From: a virus | Virus record (IMG/VR): IMGVR_UViG_3300020176_000028 | Coordinates: 1-43,814 of that record | DNA length: 43,814 bases | Reading direction: 5' to 3' (one strand) | In this document: positions 5,861-12,889 of the stretch, piece by piece | Position numbering within the stretch: the first letter of the stretch is position 1 | Layout of the letters: each line of letters starts with the position of its first letter | Position numbers and translations under genes: made by a program | The notes under the pieces: generated by a model | What the model saw: the letters and a program-made list of their open reading frames with translations, nothing else | Databases searched by the model: none | What the model was told of the DNA's origin: nothing

Positions 5861-6132
5861 GGAAAAAGACAGAAGACCTGGCGCTTGAGCTGGACGCAGT
5901 GCCAGAAAACGGGGCTGACCCGGATTTGATCGCTGAGGCTGCGGCAGAGCTGCGGCGCTTAAATGATGAGTTGAGCAAGGCCGTCAAGCTGGCGCGCGTC
6001 CGTCGGCAGCGGATTACGCAGCTCGAAACCGCAGTCAAAAACATGCACTCGGCGCGCATGCCGTACGCGATGCAGGCGGCCTGGGCTGAGCTGCTTGTGC
6101 TGTGTGGTTTGCCGAAAAAGGAACAAAAATGA
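5857..6132 (+). CDS. Small coiled-coil phage protein
   Basis: A 91-residue helical protein with Ala-Ala-Glu-Leu-Arg-Arg-Leu-Asn and a basic Arg-Arg-Gln-Arg stretch, predicted coiled coil in the middle. AAGGAG precedes the ATG, which overlaps the stop of the HTH gene. It resembles the EALRLADELE-type small phage proteins in its Glu-Leu-Arg-Arg-Leu motif. Function unknown. Confidence 0.65.
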   Translation: MRKKTEDLALELDAVPENGADPDLIAEAAAELRRLNDELSKAVKLARVRRQRITQLETAVKNMHSARMPYAMQAAWAELLVLCGLPKKEQK

Positions 6133-6725
6133 AGTCCGTCACCATCCGCAACATCTGCCGCAGCCAGCAACTCCCCAGTCTGGCGCACATCAAGCAAAAG
6201 TTCCAGCCGTTCATTTTGCGTCGCGGCCTGGTACAGCTCGGCGCACAGCGTCGCCTGCGCTCGCCAGTGGCAGCTATTGCGTCACGGCAGCCGATGGGAG
6301 AGGCTAAGCCGCATGAGGTACGGAGGATCATGCTCAAGGCTCACTCGCATCTTGACATGCTGGAGCGTGGCCTGGTGCCCGCTGGCGATGAAGAGACGCA
6401 CGACTATCTGTGTCATGTGGTCGGCATTGCTCAGATCAGAGTCTGCGACATCGGCACGGCAAACAAGGCCAGCGGCGGGATTGCGTCGGCAAACGAGTTG
6501 CTGCTGACGCTCAACGCTGCGGCACAGGGGCTGCTGAGGGCGAGGGGGCGGCATGCCAAGAATGGCAAGTGGGGATTGGATGGACCGGCCATAGAGCCGC
6601 TGCGGGTGGCGCTTGACATCTATGAGACGGTGCTGAATGCCAGTAGCGCGCAGCAGATGGAGGAGGCGCAAGGGGTGAGGCTGCGGTATTTGCAGATGGA
6701 GCAGGCCAAGAGTAAGAAGCCATGA
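6129..6725 (+). CDS. Phage protein of unknown function
   Basis: A 198-residue, mostly helical protein. Its centre (Ala-His-Ser-His-Leu-Asp-Met-Leu, then Asp-Tyr-Leu-Cys-His-Val-Val-Gly-Ile-Ala) and C-terminal helix (Ala-Leu-Asp-Ile-Tyr-Glu-Thr-Val-Leu) resemble hypothetical proteins that I associate with phage early regions. Its start overlaps the previous stop (ATGA) and its stop overlaps the methyltransferase start. It may be a replication or modification accessory. No catalytic motif is visible. Confidence 0.6.
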   Translation: MKSVTIRNICRSQQLPSLAHIKQKFQPFILRRGLVQLGAQRRLRSPVAAIASRQPMGEAKPHEVRRIMLKAHSHLDMLERGLVPAGDEETHDYLCHVVGIAQIRVCDIGTANKASGGIASANELLLTLNAAAQGLLRARGRHAKNGKWGLDGPAIEPLRVALDIYETVLNASSAQQMEEAQGVRLRYLQMEQAKSKKP

Positions 6726-7747
6726 CCGCCTACTACAACGAAATTGACCCTGCAGCCGCTCAATGGCTGCGCAACCTGATCGAGGCCGGCCACATTGCGC
6801 CCGGCTATGTGGATGAACGGAGTATTGAGGATGTCTACCCCAGCGACTTGCGAGGTTTTACCCAGTGTCATTTCTTCGCCGGCATCGGCGCCTGGTCCCA
6901 TGCTCTTCGGTCTGCAGGATGGGCAGACGGCCGACCTGTTTGGACTGGTTCCTGTCCGTGCCAACCTTTCAGCGCGGCAGGCAAGGGAGCTGGGTTTGAT
7001 GACGAGCGGCACCTGTGGCCAGCCTTCCACCACCTCATCAAAGAGTGTAAGCCTGCAGCGGTCATTGGAGAGCAGGTTGCGAGCAAAGACAGCGACCCTT
7101 GGATCGACCTTGTACACACTGACATGGAAGCCCTGGGTTACGCCTTCGGGGCGATCCCGTTTCCGTCTGCGGGCGTCGGTGCGCCGCACATCAGAGATAG
7201 GCTTTACTGGGTGGGCCACGCCGGCAGCAAGGGACTGGCGCAGCGCGAGCGGATCGCCGGAATTCCTTGCGGGCCGGATGGAGGAAACGCGCGGAAAGCC
7301 ATTGAGCGAGCAGGCGTTTGCGCTGGCGGGATGGCCGACCACAACGGTGACGGATGCCAGCCGGGGCGTAAAGGAGGCGAGGCCATGGGATACAGGCAAA
7401 CCACTGGGGCAGATCGTGGCTCTGGCGGGGTGGCCGACGACAAGCTGCAACAACGACCGGACTGGAAACCCGGAATCTGCAATATCGATCACGCGGCCCG
7501 ATGGATCAAAGGTTCAGCAGCGTCTGCAGGACTTCGCGGCGATATGCGGACCAGTCCGACTAATGGCTTCTGGCGAGATGTTGACTGGCTTGGATGCCGG
7601 GATGGAAAGTGGCGGCCAGTTGAACCCGGCTCATTCCCGCTGGCTCATGGGGCTTCCGCCCGAGTGGTGCGCTTGCGCGCCTACGGAAACGCCATCAATG
7701 CTAAAGCGGCGCAAGCCTTCATTGAGTGCGTGATGGATAGCATCTGA
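6722..7747 (+). CDS. C5-cytosine DNA methyltransferase
   Basis: A 341-residue enzyme that should transfer a methyl group from S-adenosylmethionine to C5 of cytosine in a DNA site. Motif I is Phe-Phe-Ala-Gly-Ile-Gly-Ala (about 51-57). Motif IV is Gly-Ser-Cys-Pro-Cys-Gln-Pro-Phe-Ser with the catalytic Cys. Motif VI is Gly-Glu-Gln-Val instead of the usual Glu-Asn-Val. Motif VIII is His-Ile-Arg-Asp-Arg-Leu-Tyr-Trp. Motif X is Gly-Asn-Ala-Ile. The region between VIII and X is poorly conserved and is the part most overlapped by the second gene. It probably protects phage DNA from restriction or acts in regulation. Confidence 0.85.
   Translation: MTAYYNEIDPAAAQWLRNLIEAGHIAPGYVDERSIEDVYPSDLRGFTQCHFFAGIGAWSHALRSAGWADGRPVWTGSCPCQPFSAAGKGAGFDDERHLWPAFHHLIKECKPAAVIGEQVASKDSDPWIDLVHTDMEALGYAFGAIPFPSAGVGAPHIRDRLYWVGHAGSKGLAQRERIAGIPCGPDGGNARKAIERAGVCAGGMADHNGDGCQPGRKGGEAMGYRQTTGADRGSGGVADDKLQQRPDWKPGICNIDHAARWIKGSAASAGLRGDMRTSPTNGFWRDVDWLGCRDGKWRPVEPGSFPLAHGASARVVRLRAYGNAINAKAAQAFIECVMDSI
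6900..7733 (+). CDS. Second gene overprinted on the methyltransferase
   Basis: A 277-residue open frame, shifted one base relative to the methyltransferase, with no stop. Its sequence matches a pattern I know from many phage hypothetical proteins: an early Leu-Phe-Gly segment, Leu-Gln-Arg-Ser-Leu-Glu-Ser-Arg-Leu-Arg-Ala, Gly-Ser-Thr-Leu-Tyr-Thr-Leu-Thr-Trp-Lys, repeated Gly-Trp-Pro-Thr, and a C-terminal His-Ser-Arg-Trp-Leu-Met-Gly-Leu-Pro-Pro-Glu-Trp. The start is unsure; the frame is open to 6795, and ATG 6900 begins the Leu-Phe-Gly segment. It may be a modification partner or a separate protein. Its conserved C-terminus suggests real coding. Confidence 0.6.
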   Translation: MLFGLQDGQTADLFGLVPVRANLSARQARELGLMTSGTCGQPSTTSSKSVSLQRSLESRLRAKTATLGSTLYTLTWKPWVTPSGRSRFRLRASVRRTSEIGFTGWATPAARDWRSASGSPEFLAGRMEETRGKPLSEQAFALAGWPTTTVTDASRGVKEARPWDTGKPLGQIVALAGWPTTSCNNDRTGNPESAISITRPDGSKVQQRLQDFAAICGPVRLMASGEMLTGLDAGMESGGQLNPAHSRWLMGLPPEWCACAPTETPSMLKRRKPSLSA

Positions 7748-7761
7748 CGCAGGAGCGCACA

Positions 7762-7790
7762 TAAAAAAACCCGCTTCGGCGGGTTTTGTT
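7762..7790 (-). terminator. Bidirectional terminator, mainly leftward
   Basis: The stem AACCCGC/GCGGGTT with a TTCG loop (CGAA on the minus strand). The minus-strand copy is followed by seven Ts, so it should end the leftward replication operon. The plus-strand copy has only four Ts and may also stop transcripts from the methyltransferase. Confidence 0.75.
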
Positions 7791-7797
7791 GTATGAT
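7790..7797 (+). promoter_or_regulatory. Promoter-like TG-TATGAT box
   Basis: TGTATGAT follows the terminator directly and resembles TGgTATGAT before the Bro-N leader (22804). Transcription would start near 7803 and meet the terminator at 7834-7867, giving an RNA of about 65 nt, or read through to the gene at 7889. Confidence 0.35.
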
Positions 7798-7833
7798 CGC
7801 AACATTGCTTCCTTCTCCTGCTGTTGGAACTTG

Positions 7834-7867
7834 GCCCGGCTACTCTCACGAGTGCCGGGCTTTTTTT
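7834..7867 (+). terminator. Rho-independent terminator, rightward
   Basis: The stem GCCCGGC/GCCGGGC continues as ACTC/GAGT past a one-base bulge, with a TCAC loop, and is followed by seven Ts. It is a strong plus-strand terminator and lies just before the small gene at 7889, so that gene depends on read-through or on a start inside the T run. Confidence 0.8.
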
Positions 7868-7888
7868 GTCGGCAGGTAAAATTGCAGG

Positions 7889-8095
7889 ATGAAAACACAG
7901 TGCATCTCATGCGTACATGCGGACCTTCAGAGCAATCGGACCATGAGCCGTGAAGGTTTTGTGCTGTGCAAGGCAAGCGCGGCCCGCTGGCGCTTTTACT
8001 CGCTGACGTATGTGCGCGAGTGCGCAAAGCACAGGCCAGCCGGTGGTGACGTTGAGCAACGCCGCCGCACATGGTGGGCTAGAACCAGGCCTTAA
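7889..8095 (+). CDS. Small Cys-containing phage protein
   Basis: A 68-residue protein with Cys-Ile-Ser-Cys near the N-terminus and further Cys residues at about 27 and 45, followed by His-Arg-Pro and a basic Arg-Arg-Arg-Thr-Trp-Trp tail. Small zinc-binding phage proteins of this shape are common and uncharacterised. The ribosome-binding site is weak (GCAGG). Its 3' end overlaps the convergent nuclease gene by 17 bp. It is the only plus-strand gene between two terminators and the leftward operon. Confidence 0.6.
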   Translation: MKTQCISCVHADLQSNRTMSREGFVLCKASAARWRFYSLTYVRECAKHRPAGGDVEQRRRTWWARTRP

Positions 8096-8474
8096 CCGCT
8101 TCCATGGCTGCGTCAGCACCAAGGGCGACGCACACGACTGCGCCTGCAGATTGCGCGGCTTGCATGTATTCAAGCTGCCCTGGCTGGAAACGTGACTTCG
8201 TATGGTCCCGTCGCTTCAGCTCAATCAGAAGCGTAGGCGATCCTGGAATGATGATGTCGCACGCGCCTGTTGTTAGCCCCATGGCTTTGTCTCGCGCGAC
8301 CTGCCAGCTATACCGCTTGCCCTCGTTCTTGACGTGCACCACGATCAAGCCCAGTGTGTCTGGGTATTCGCGGCGCAGGCGATTGATGAATGTCATCTGT
8401 TCGGCGGACTCGGTGGGGCAGTCGCCTCGGAAGGATGGGTCGCCGTACAACGGGAGCCACGAGGGTACTTTCAT
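8079..8474 (-). CDS. VRR-NUC domain nuclease
   Basis: A 131-residue nuclease of the PD-(D/E)XK superfamily. The core is Gly-Ala-Cys-Asp-Ile-Ile-Ile (catalytic Asp), then Leu-Leu-Ile-Glu-Leu-Lys-Arg (Glu-X-Lys), followed by Gln-Leu-Glu-Tyr. This is the usual VRR-NUC layout, and stand-alone phage versions are thought to cut branched or flapped DNA. Its start overlaps the helicase stop (ATGA), so the two are made together and probably act on the same replication or recombination intermediates. Confidence 0.85.
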   Translation of the reverse strand: MKVPSWLPLYGDPSFRGDCPTESAEQMTFINRLRREYPDTLGLIVVHVKNEGKRYSWQVARDKAMGLTTGACDIIIPGSPTLLIELKRRDHTKSRFQPGQLEYMQAAQSAGAVVCVALGADAAMEAVKAWF

Positions 8475-10309
8475 GCGGTTGCCTTTGCTTTGTTGGCCGC
8501 AAGGGCTGCTTCTAGCTGCTCCTTGTCGGTGGGTTGGTCGATGGCCAGGATGCGGTAGAAGCCGCTGTCCTCCTTCTTGTATGTGATGGTACGCGGCGCG
8601 CGCTGGCCGTTGTCTGTGGCGGCTGCGAAGTTTTCCCACTGCGAGCGGACGAAGTTTGACTTGCTTTCCGGCATGTAGAACACCGCGAACTTCCGAGCGT
8701 CCGTGATGACTTCTACCCGCATCATGCGCTCGCCTTTGCTGCTGACCGTGGGTAGGCAGTCAAGCTGCAGCACTTCGTCGGTCTGGCGCTCGCTGGGGCT
8801 GCGTTTGAGGGCTTTGAAGTCTGCTATCAGCTTCGCCGCCGGGTCTATTAGCTCATGTTTGCAGCTTGAGCAATACCGGGCCGCTATGTCGTTGTCCGCT
8901 TCGCACTCAGGGCAGATTTTGCAGGACCAGAAATGCCCGCAGCGGCTCGCCTCATGCCTGCCAATGGTGACGCCACAGCAGCGCCTGCCGAAGTGGGCGG
9001 GGATGGGCTGTCCATCGGCGTTTTTGATGCGCTCGCCGTCTAGGTCGGTGAAGTAGCCGTGCTGGTCAATTGGCCAGTCGCCGTCATTGGGGCGGGGGGT
9101 GAAGGTGTTGACGAAGCCGCAGGACTCGCACTCGGCTTCGATGGTGCCTTTGGTGGCGGATTGGTATTGAGCCTTGATCTCGGGGCGGAATAGATCACCA
9201 TCTGGGCAATGCTTGTCGATGTTGCCGCCGTAGTCGAGCACGAGGCAGTTTTCCTTGCCGTCGTGCAGGCGCAAGCCGCGACCGATGATCTGCTGCAGCA
9301 GGCTGACGGACTCGGTGGCGCGCAGGATGGCTATGCATGATACGTGCGTGAAATCGACGCCGGTGGTCATGGTGCCGACACTGACAAGGTGGCGGTACTT
9401 CTGGGCCTTGAAATCAGCCACCAGGCGCGCGCGGTCGGCCTTCTTGGTGTTGATGTCGCCGCCGATCATGCGGGCGTTTGCGGGGTCCAGGCTTGCCATG
9501 ATTTCCTGGGCGTGCTTTACCGTGGCGGCAAACCACATGATGCCTTGTCGGCCTACCGACTGCCGCAGCACATCATCAACGATCTGGGCCGTCTTGCGAC
9601 CCCACCCCTCAAATGCTCGCTCAACTGTGGCAGCAGAGTAAGTGCCCGCAGACGTGGTTTGCAGGCCGCTGGTGTCGTAGCTCTCGGCGTGGATTGCGCC
9701 GACGATGGGGGGCGTCAGATAGCCGCGACCGATCAGCTCTGGCGCCCCGATGTAGTACACCAGACGCGCAAAGTAGGGGTCTCGCGCGACGGTCGGAGGC
9801 ATGGTGCGGCCTTGCGTGTCCTGGGCGAACACAAAGCCGGACCCGAGCCGATATGGGGTTGCAGACAGGCCGCATACGCGCAGGTTTGGGTTTCCCTCGC
9901 GCATGTCGGCGATGATGCGCTGCACGGTCGGTGTGATCCGGTGGCACTCGTCAACGATGACGCCAGCGAACTCGCCGCCTAGGCGCTTGGCCTGGGTCTT
10001 GAATGTGCCCTCGGTGGCAAAGATGACGCGCCCGCGTAGGCTCTTGCTTATGCTGGCGCTGTATATGGAGTACGGGATGCCGCATGAGGAAAATTTAGAC
10101 GCATTTTGAGAAATTAACTCTCCCGATGGAGCCAAACACAAAACCTTTTTGCCTGACAGGCCGTGCAGCGTCTCGGCCAGCATGGCAATGATGACGCTCT
10201 TGCCTGCACCGGTGGCTGCTTCTACGACGCATGGCGTGGTGGTGGATTTCCACCACTGGATCACGGCGTCGTGAGCGTGCTGCTGATAATCGCGCGGCTG
10301 GAATCGCAT
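8471..10309 (-). CDS. SF2 DNA helicase (DECH box) with zinc-ribbon tail
   Basis: A 612-residue helicase of the DEAD/DEAH restriction-helicase type. Walker A is Ala-Thr-Gly-Ala-Gly-Lys-Ser (about 33-39), the DECH box is Val-Asp-Glu-Cys-His, motif III is Ser-Ala-Thr, and motif VI is Gln-Ile-Ile-Gly-Arg-Gly-Leu-Arg. After the second RecA-like domain comes a Cys-rich part (Cys-Glu-Ser-Cys, Cys-Lys-Ile-Cys-Pro-Glu-Cys, Cys-Ser-Ser-Cys), a likely zinc ribbon, and then a tail for DNA or protein binding. GGAG lies 7 nt before the ATG at 10309. It probably unwinds DNA during phage recombination-dependent replication. Confidence 0.9.
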   Translation of the reverse strand: MRFQPRDYQQHAHDAVIQWWKSTTTPCVVEAATGAGKSVIIAMLAETLHGLSGKKVLCLAPSGELISQNASKFSSCGIPYSIYSASISKSLRGRVIFATEGTFKTQAKRLGGEFAGVIVDECHRITPTVQRIIADMREGNPNLRVCGLSATPYRLGSGFVFAQDTQGRTMPPTVARDPYFARLVYYIGAPELIGRGYLTPPIVGAIHAESYDTSGLQTTSAGTYSAATVERAFEGWGRKTAQIVDDVLRQSVGRQGIMWFAATVKHAQEIMASLDPANARMIGGDINTKKADRARLVADFKAQKYRHLVSVGTMTTGVDFTHVSCIAILRATESVSLLQQIIGRGLRLHDGKENCLVLDYGGNIDKHCPDGDLFRPEIKAQYQSATKGTIEAECESCGFVNTFTPRPNDGDWPIDQHGYFTDLDGERIKNADGQPIPAHFGRRCCGVTIGRHEASRCGHFWSCKICPECEADNDIAARYCSSCKHELIDPAAKLIADFKALKRSPSERQTDEVLQLDCLPTVSSKGERMMRVEVITDARKFAVFYMPESKSNFVRSQWENFAAATDNGQRAPRTITYKKEDSGFYRILAIDQPTDKEQLEAALAANKAKATA

Positions 10310-10313
10310 GGCG

Positions 10314-11030
10314 TCACTCCGTAACCAGGTGTGGCGCAACCGGAGCAAGCGTGGCCAGGTTGATCAGCGCAAACTGCTTCTCGTCGCTTGACCAGGCGCC
10401 AGTGTCGATGTAGAGCACGCCGCCCAGCCAGCTCGGCCGCTTGACAGGCGTGTGGCCGACCACGGCGGCACGCAGCCCCTTGATGACCGATTGATAGCCC
10501 CCCTCGACGCGGGAGCGGTCCCACAGCAGGCACTGGCGCAGCTGCTTCAGTCTCGAGCGCGGGATGGCCTCGTCTTGCAGGAGGCCGCGCAGCTCGTTCC
10601 AATCCTCGGTTGGCTCAGCATGCACGATCCCGACCAGGCCCTTGGCCGTCTCGACTTCGATGGCCAGCGGCAACGCGCTCAAGGCGTCGGATATGGCCAG
10701 TCGCTCGGCCGGGACATGGCCGATGTTCCAGGCGCCACCATTGCGGGCATACAGCTCCAGATCCATGCGGCAGCCGGGCAGCCCCCAGCGGATTGCCATG
10801 TCCTCGTGGTTGCCGATGACGGGATGGAACCAGGGGCGATCGAGCCAGTCCAGCACGCTGGCCGACTCGGGGCCGCGGTCTACCAGATCGCCGACCGAAA
10901 ACAGGCGGTCGCCGGAAGCAGGATCAAAACCAAAGGCGTCGAGCGCCCGCTGCAGCTTGGTGAAATGACCGTGGATGTCGCCGACCACCAAGTCGCGCCC
11001 GGTGGTGTTGCGGGTGAAGTGCTTAATCAT
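10314..11030 (-). CDS. Calcineurin-like metallophosphoesterase (lambda PP family)
   Basis: A 238-residue phosphatase with the family motifs in order: Val-Gly-Asp-Ile-His-Gly, Gly-Asp-Leu-Val-Asp-Arg-Gly-Pro, Gly-Asn-His-Glu-Asp, a His before Ala-Glu-Pro, and Val-Gly-His-Thr-Pro. These bind two metal ions and make it close to the lambda serine/threonine phosphatase. Its length is typical. AAGGA behind CAACAACAGC precedes the ATG at 11030; the longer frame upstream is an Arg-rich shadow. It sits between exonuclease and helicase, but its targets are unknown. Confidence 0.9.
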   Translation of the reverse strand: MIKHFTRNTTGRDLVVGDIHGHFTKLQRALDAFGFDPASGDRLFSVGDLVDRGPESASVLDWLDRPWFHPVIGNHEDMAIRWGLPGCRMDLELYARNGGAWNIGHVPAERLAISDALSALPLAIEVETAKGLVGIVHAEPTEDWNELRGLLQDEAIPRSRLKQLRQCLLWDRSRVEGGYQSVIKGLRAAVVGHTPVKRPSWLGGVLYIDTGAWSSDEKQFALINLATLAPVAPHLVTE

Positions 11031-11055
11031 TGTGTTCCTTGCTGTTGTTGATTTT

Positions 11056-11961
11056 TTATTTGAGAAGCCAGTATTCGCTGGCCTTCCCGCGCCACTTCTC
11101 GAGATCCGCCTCGGGCGCCAGCGCCTTGATCGCCTTCGCATAGCTGATCGACCCGGCACGTTGCACCAGTGTCAGCTTGCGCCCCGCGACCTCGGCGTTC
11201 TTGCCATCGGCTAGCCTCACCAGTTCCTCCAGCGCGGCAGCGCGGGCAGCTGTCGCCTGCTCGATTGATGCGTCAAGCTCTGTGATGTAGTCGGCCAGGC
11301 GCAATGCTTCAGGCGTGTCAAGCTGTACGCGCAACGGCTCAAGATGCGCCGGGTTGTCCAGTTCGTCCTGCAGCATCTCCCAGATGCTGCGCAGCTCTGG
11401 CAGGTAGTGCGCTCGCCATTCGTGATCGACCTCGACGCGCTCATAGTGAAGGAATTCCGGCTCATAGTCGTGCTGCAGCGGGTCGCCGATGGGCGGGCGA
11501 TACTGCGCGAAGTGGGCATGCGTTCTGCCGGCACACAGGATCTCAAGCTGCACCTGGGCGTAGTAGTGGGGCTGGTTGGCCAGCGGCTTGACTTCTGGCG
11601 TCACCTTGTCGCGCCACGAATACGGGCACTTGGTTTCAGCGACCCCTCCGTCATCAGTCAGTCCGTCCGGGCTCGCACCCAGCCAATCCTCATAGGTCAG
11701 AAAGCCGCAGTCATTGATCGTGATGCCAGCATGGCGCATCATTGCGAGCTGGGCGGCTCGCTCGTGTCGGCGGCCATGGGCAAAAGCGGGGTTGTCCAGG
11801 ATTTCGGACTCGGCGCCTTTGGCGTTGCGGACCCATGCTCGGATGGCCTGGGATTGCGTCTGGTGGGGCGACAGGCCGAGTAGGGCGCCGGCTTGGGAGC
11901 CGGTGATTCGGCCTCGGCGTTGCTCGTGCCAGTCGGCTGTGCGTTGTAGTTGGTCGAACAT
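11056..11961 (-). CDS. YqaJ-type viral exonuclease
   Basis: A 301-residue protein of the YqaJ/lambda-exonuclease fold. Signature elements are Arg-Ile-Thr-Gly-Ser near the N-terminus, Gly-Arg-Arg-His-Glu-Arg-Ala-Ala, Ala-Ser-Pro-Asp-Gly-Leu (catalytic Asp), Ala-Glu-Thr-Lys-Cys-Pro (Glu-X-Lys), and Tyr-Tyr-Ala-Gln-Val-Gln. It should digest one strand of duplex DNA from an end to give 3' tails for annealing. AAAGG precedes the ATG. It works with the SSB-like and RecA-like proteins encoded just upstream. Confidence 0.9.
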   Translation of the reverse strand: MFDQLQRTADWHEQRRGRITGSQAGALLGLSPHQTQSQAIRAWVRNAKGAESEILDNPAFAHGRRHERAAQLAMMRHAGITINDCGFLTYEDWLGASPDGLTDDGGVAETKCPYSWRDKVTPEVKPLANQPHYYAQVQLEILCAGRTHAHFAQYRPPIGDPLQHDYEPEFLHYERVEVDHEWRAHYLPELRSIWEMLQDELDNPAHLEPLRVQLDTPEALRLADYITELDASIEQATAARAAALEELVRLADGKNAEVAGRKLTLVQRAGSISYAKAIKALAPEADLEKWRGKASEYWLLK

Positions 11962-11972
11962 GTGTGTCGCCT

Positions 11973-12266
11973 TTAATATTGTGTGGCTTTGGCGATGGCG
12001 GCGCGGGCCTTGCTGAAGTCAGCATCAATCTGATCCCACCCCTCACCATCTGCTGCTGCAACAATTTCCTGAAGCGCCGCCAGCAGCTCGGGCGCTGCGG
12101 CGATCAGGCGGGCATTGGCTTTGTCGCGCACTGGATCGTGGCCACTGAGAGTGGCCAGTTCGTAGCTGATTACAGGCGCAGCACCTTGTGCCCTGATGCT
12201 CCATTGGCGTATTTTCCTTTCGTTCACTTTTTCAGCCGCCCACGGCCCTGGTGTATGTTCGCTCAT
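11973..12266 (-). CDS. Phage protein of the HTPGPW...ANARLIAAAPELL type
   Basis: A 97-residue protein with a very widespread phage pattern: His-Thr-Pro-Gly-Pro-Trp at the N-terminus and Ala-Asn-Ala-Arg-Leu-Ile-Ala-Ala-Ala-Pro-Glu-Leu-Leu in the middle, then a helical tail. AGGAG is 9 nt before ATG 12266; a TTG two codons earlier is too close to it. Function is unknown for the whole family, though such genes commonly lie in early regions. Confidence 0.85.
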   Translation of the reverse strand: MSEHTPGPWAAEKVNERKIRQWSIRAQGAAPVISYELATLSGHDPVRDKANARLIAAAPELLAALQEIVAAADGEGWDQIDADFSKARAAIAKATQY

Positions 12267-12325
12267 TTTCAAATTCTCCTGCTAGGCGGCTTGCGCCGCC
12301 GTATGGTTTATTGTGTTAAAAATGA

Positions 12326-12877
12326 TCAAAAAGGCACATCGTCGTCAAGATCATCAAAAGCAGCAGGCGCCGGTGCGGGCTTCGGTGCCGGCTTCGGCGC
12401 AGGAGCCGGCGCAGCTTGCGCGCCTTGCCCAGCTTGCGGACGCGGCGCAACCTTGGAAACCCAGTTGCCGCTCTTGCTCTTGTCGTCCAGCTCCCAGACT
12501 CCAAGCTTCAGCACCATCGGGCGATTCATCAGTGCGGCAGCAAGCGCCTGGGTGTCGGGTTGCACGCCAGCGGCTTGCAGCTTGCCTCCGGCGTTGGTGT
12601 CGATGGCTGCGAGCATCAGCAGGGCTTTGTCACGCTTGGCTGGGTCTGTGTCCTGAACTTTGATCTTCTGGAAAATCTTGCGGTTCGCGTATTCCTGGGG
12701 GCGGGCGACGGACCAGCGCAGGCTGATGTAGCTCTCGTTTTTGTAGGTATCCCACTTGGCTTCGTCGATGACGGCCAAGACCTGGGTTCCGTCCGGGATA
12801 GGAGCGAGTCCGCCGCCGCTCTCAAAATTGCCGGTGGATTGAACGGCCTGCCCGTTGGATTGAACGAAAAATGACAT
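12326..12877 (-). CDS. SSB-like protein (DUF669 type)
   Basis: A 183-residue protein with an OB-fold-like core (Gly-Thr-Gln-Val-Leu-Ala-Val-Ile, Tyr-Ile-Ser-Leu-Arg-Trp, Val-Leu-Lys-Leu-Gly-Val-Trp), a Pro/Ala/Lys-rich linker (about 145-172), and an acidic tip ending Asp-Asp-Val-Pro-Phe. The tip matches the C-terminal interaction tail of single-stranded-DNA-binding proteins. DUF669 proteins sit beside Sak4-type ATPases in many phages, as here. It should coat single-stranded DNA and recruit the other recombination proteins. Confidence 0.85.
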   Translation of the reverse strand: MSFFVQSNGQAVQSTGNFESGGGLAPIPDGTQVLAVIDEAKWDTYKNESYISLRWSVARPQEYANRKIFQKIKVQDTDPAKRDKALLMLAAIDTNAGGKLQAAGVQPDTQALAAALMNRPMVLKLGVWELDDKSKSGNWVSKVAPRPQAGQGAQAAPAPAPKPAPKPAPAPAAFDDLDDDVPF

Positions 12878-12889
12878 GGTGCGCGCTCC

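Noticed and set aside
6620-7492. 290-codon minus-strand frame opposite the methyltransferase
   Set aside because: It has no initiation site and no familiar pattern. Only the plus-strand second frame resembles known phage proteins.
7719-8072. Minus-strand frame running across the two terminators
   Set aside because: It reads through both hairpins and gives a Thr-Arg-Arg-Ser-Gly-Phe-Phe peptide typical of a translated terminator. Its inner start site is noted under the small-RNA finding.
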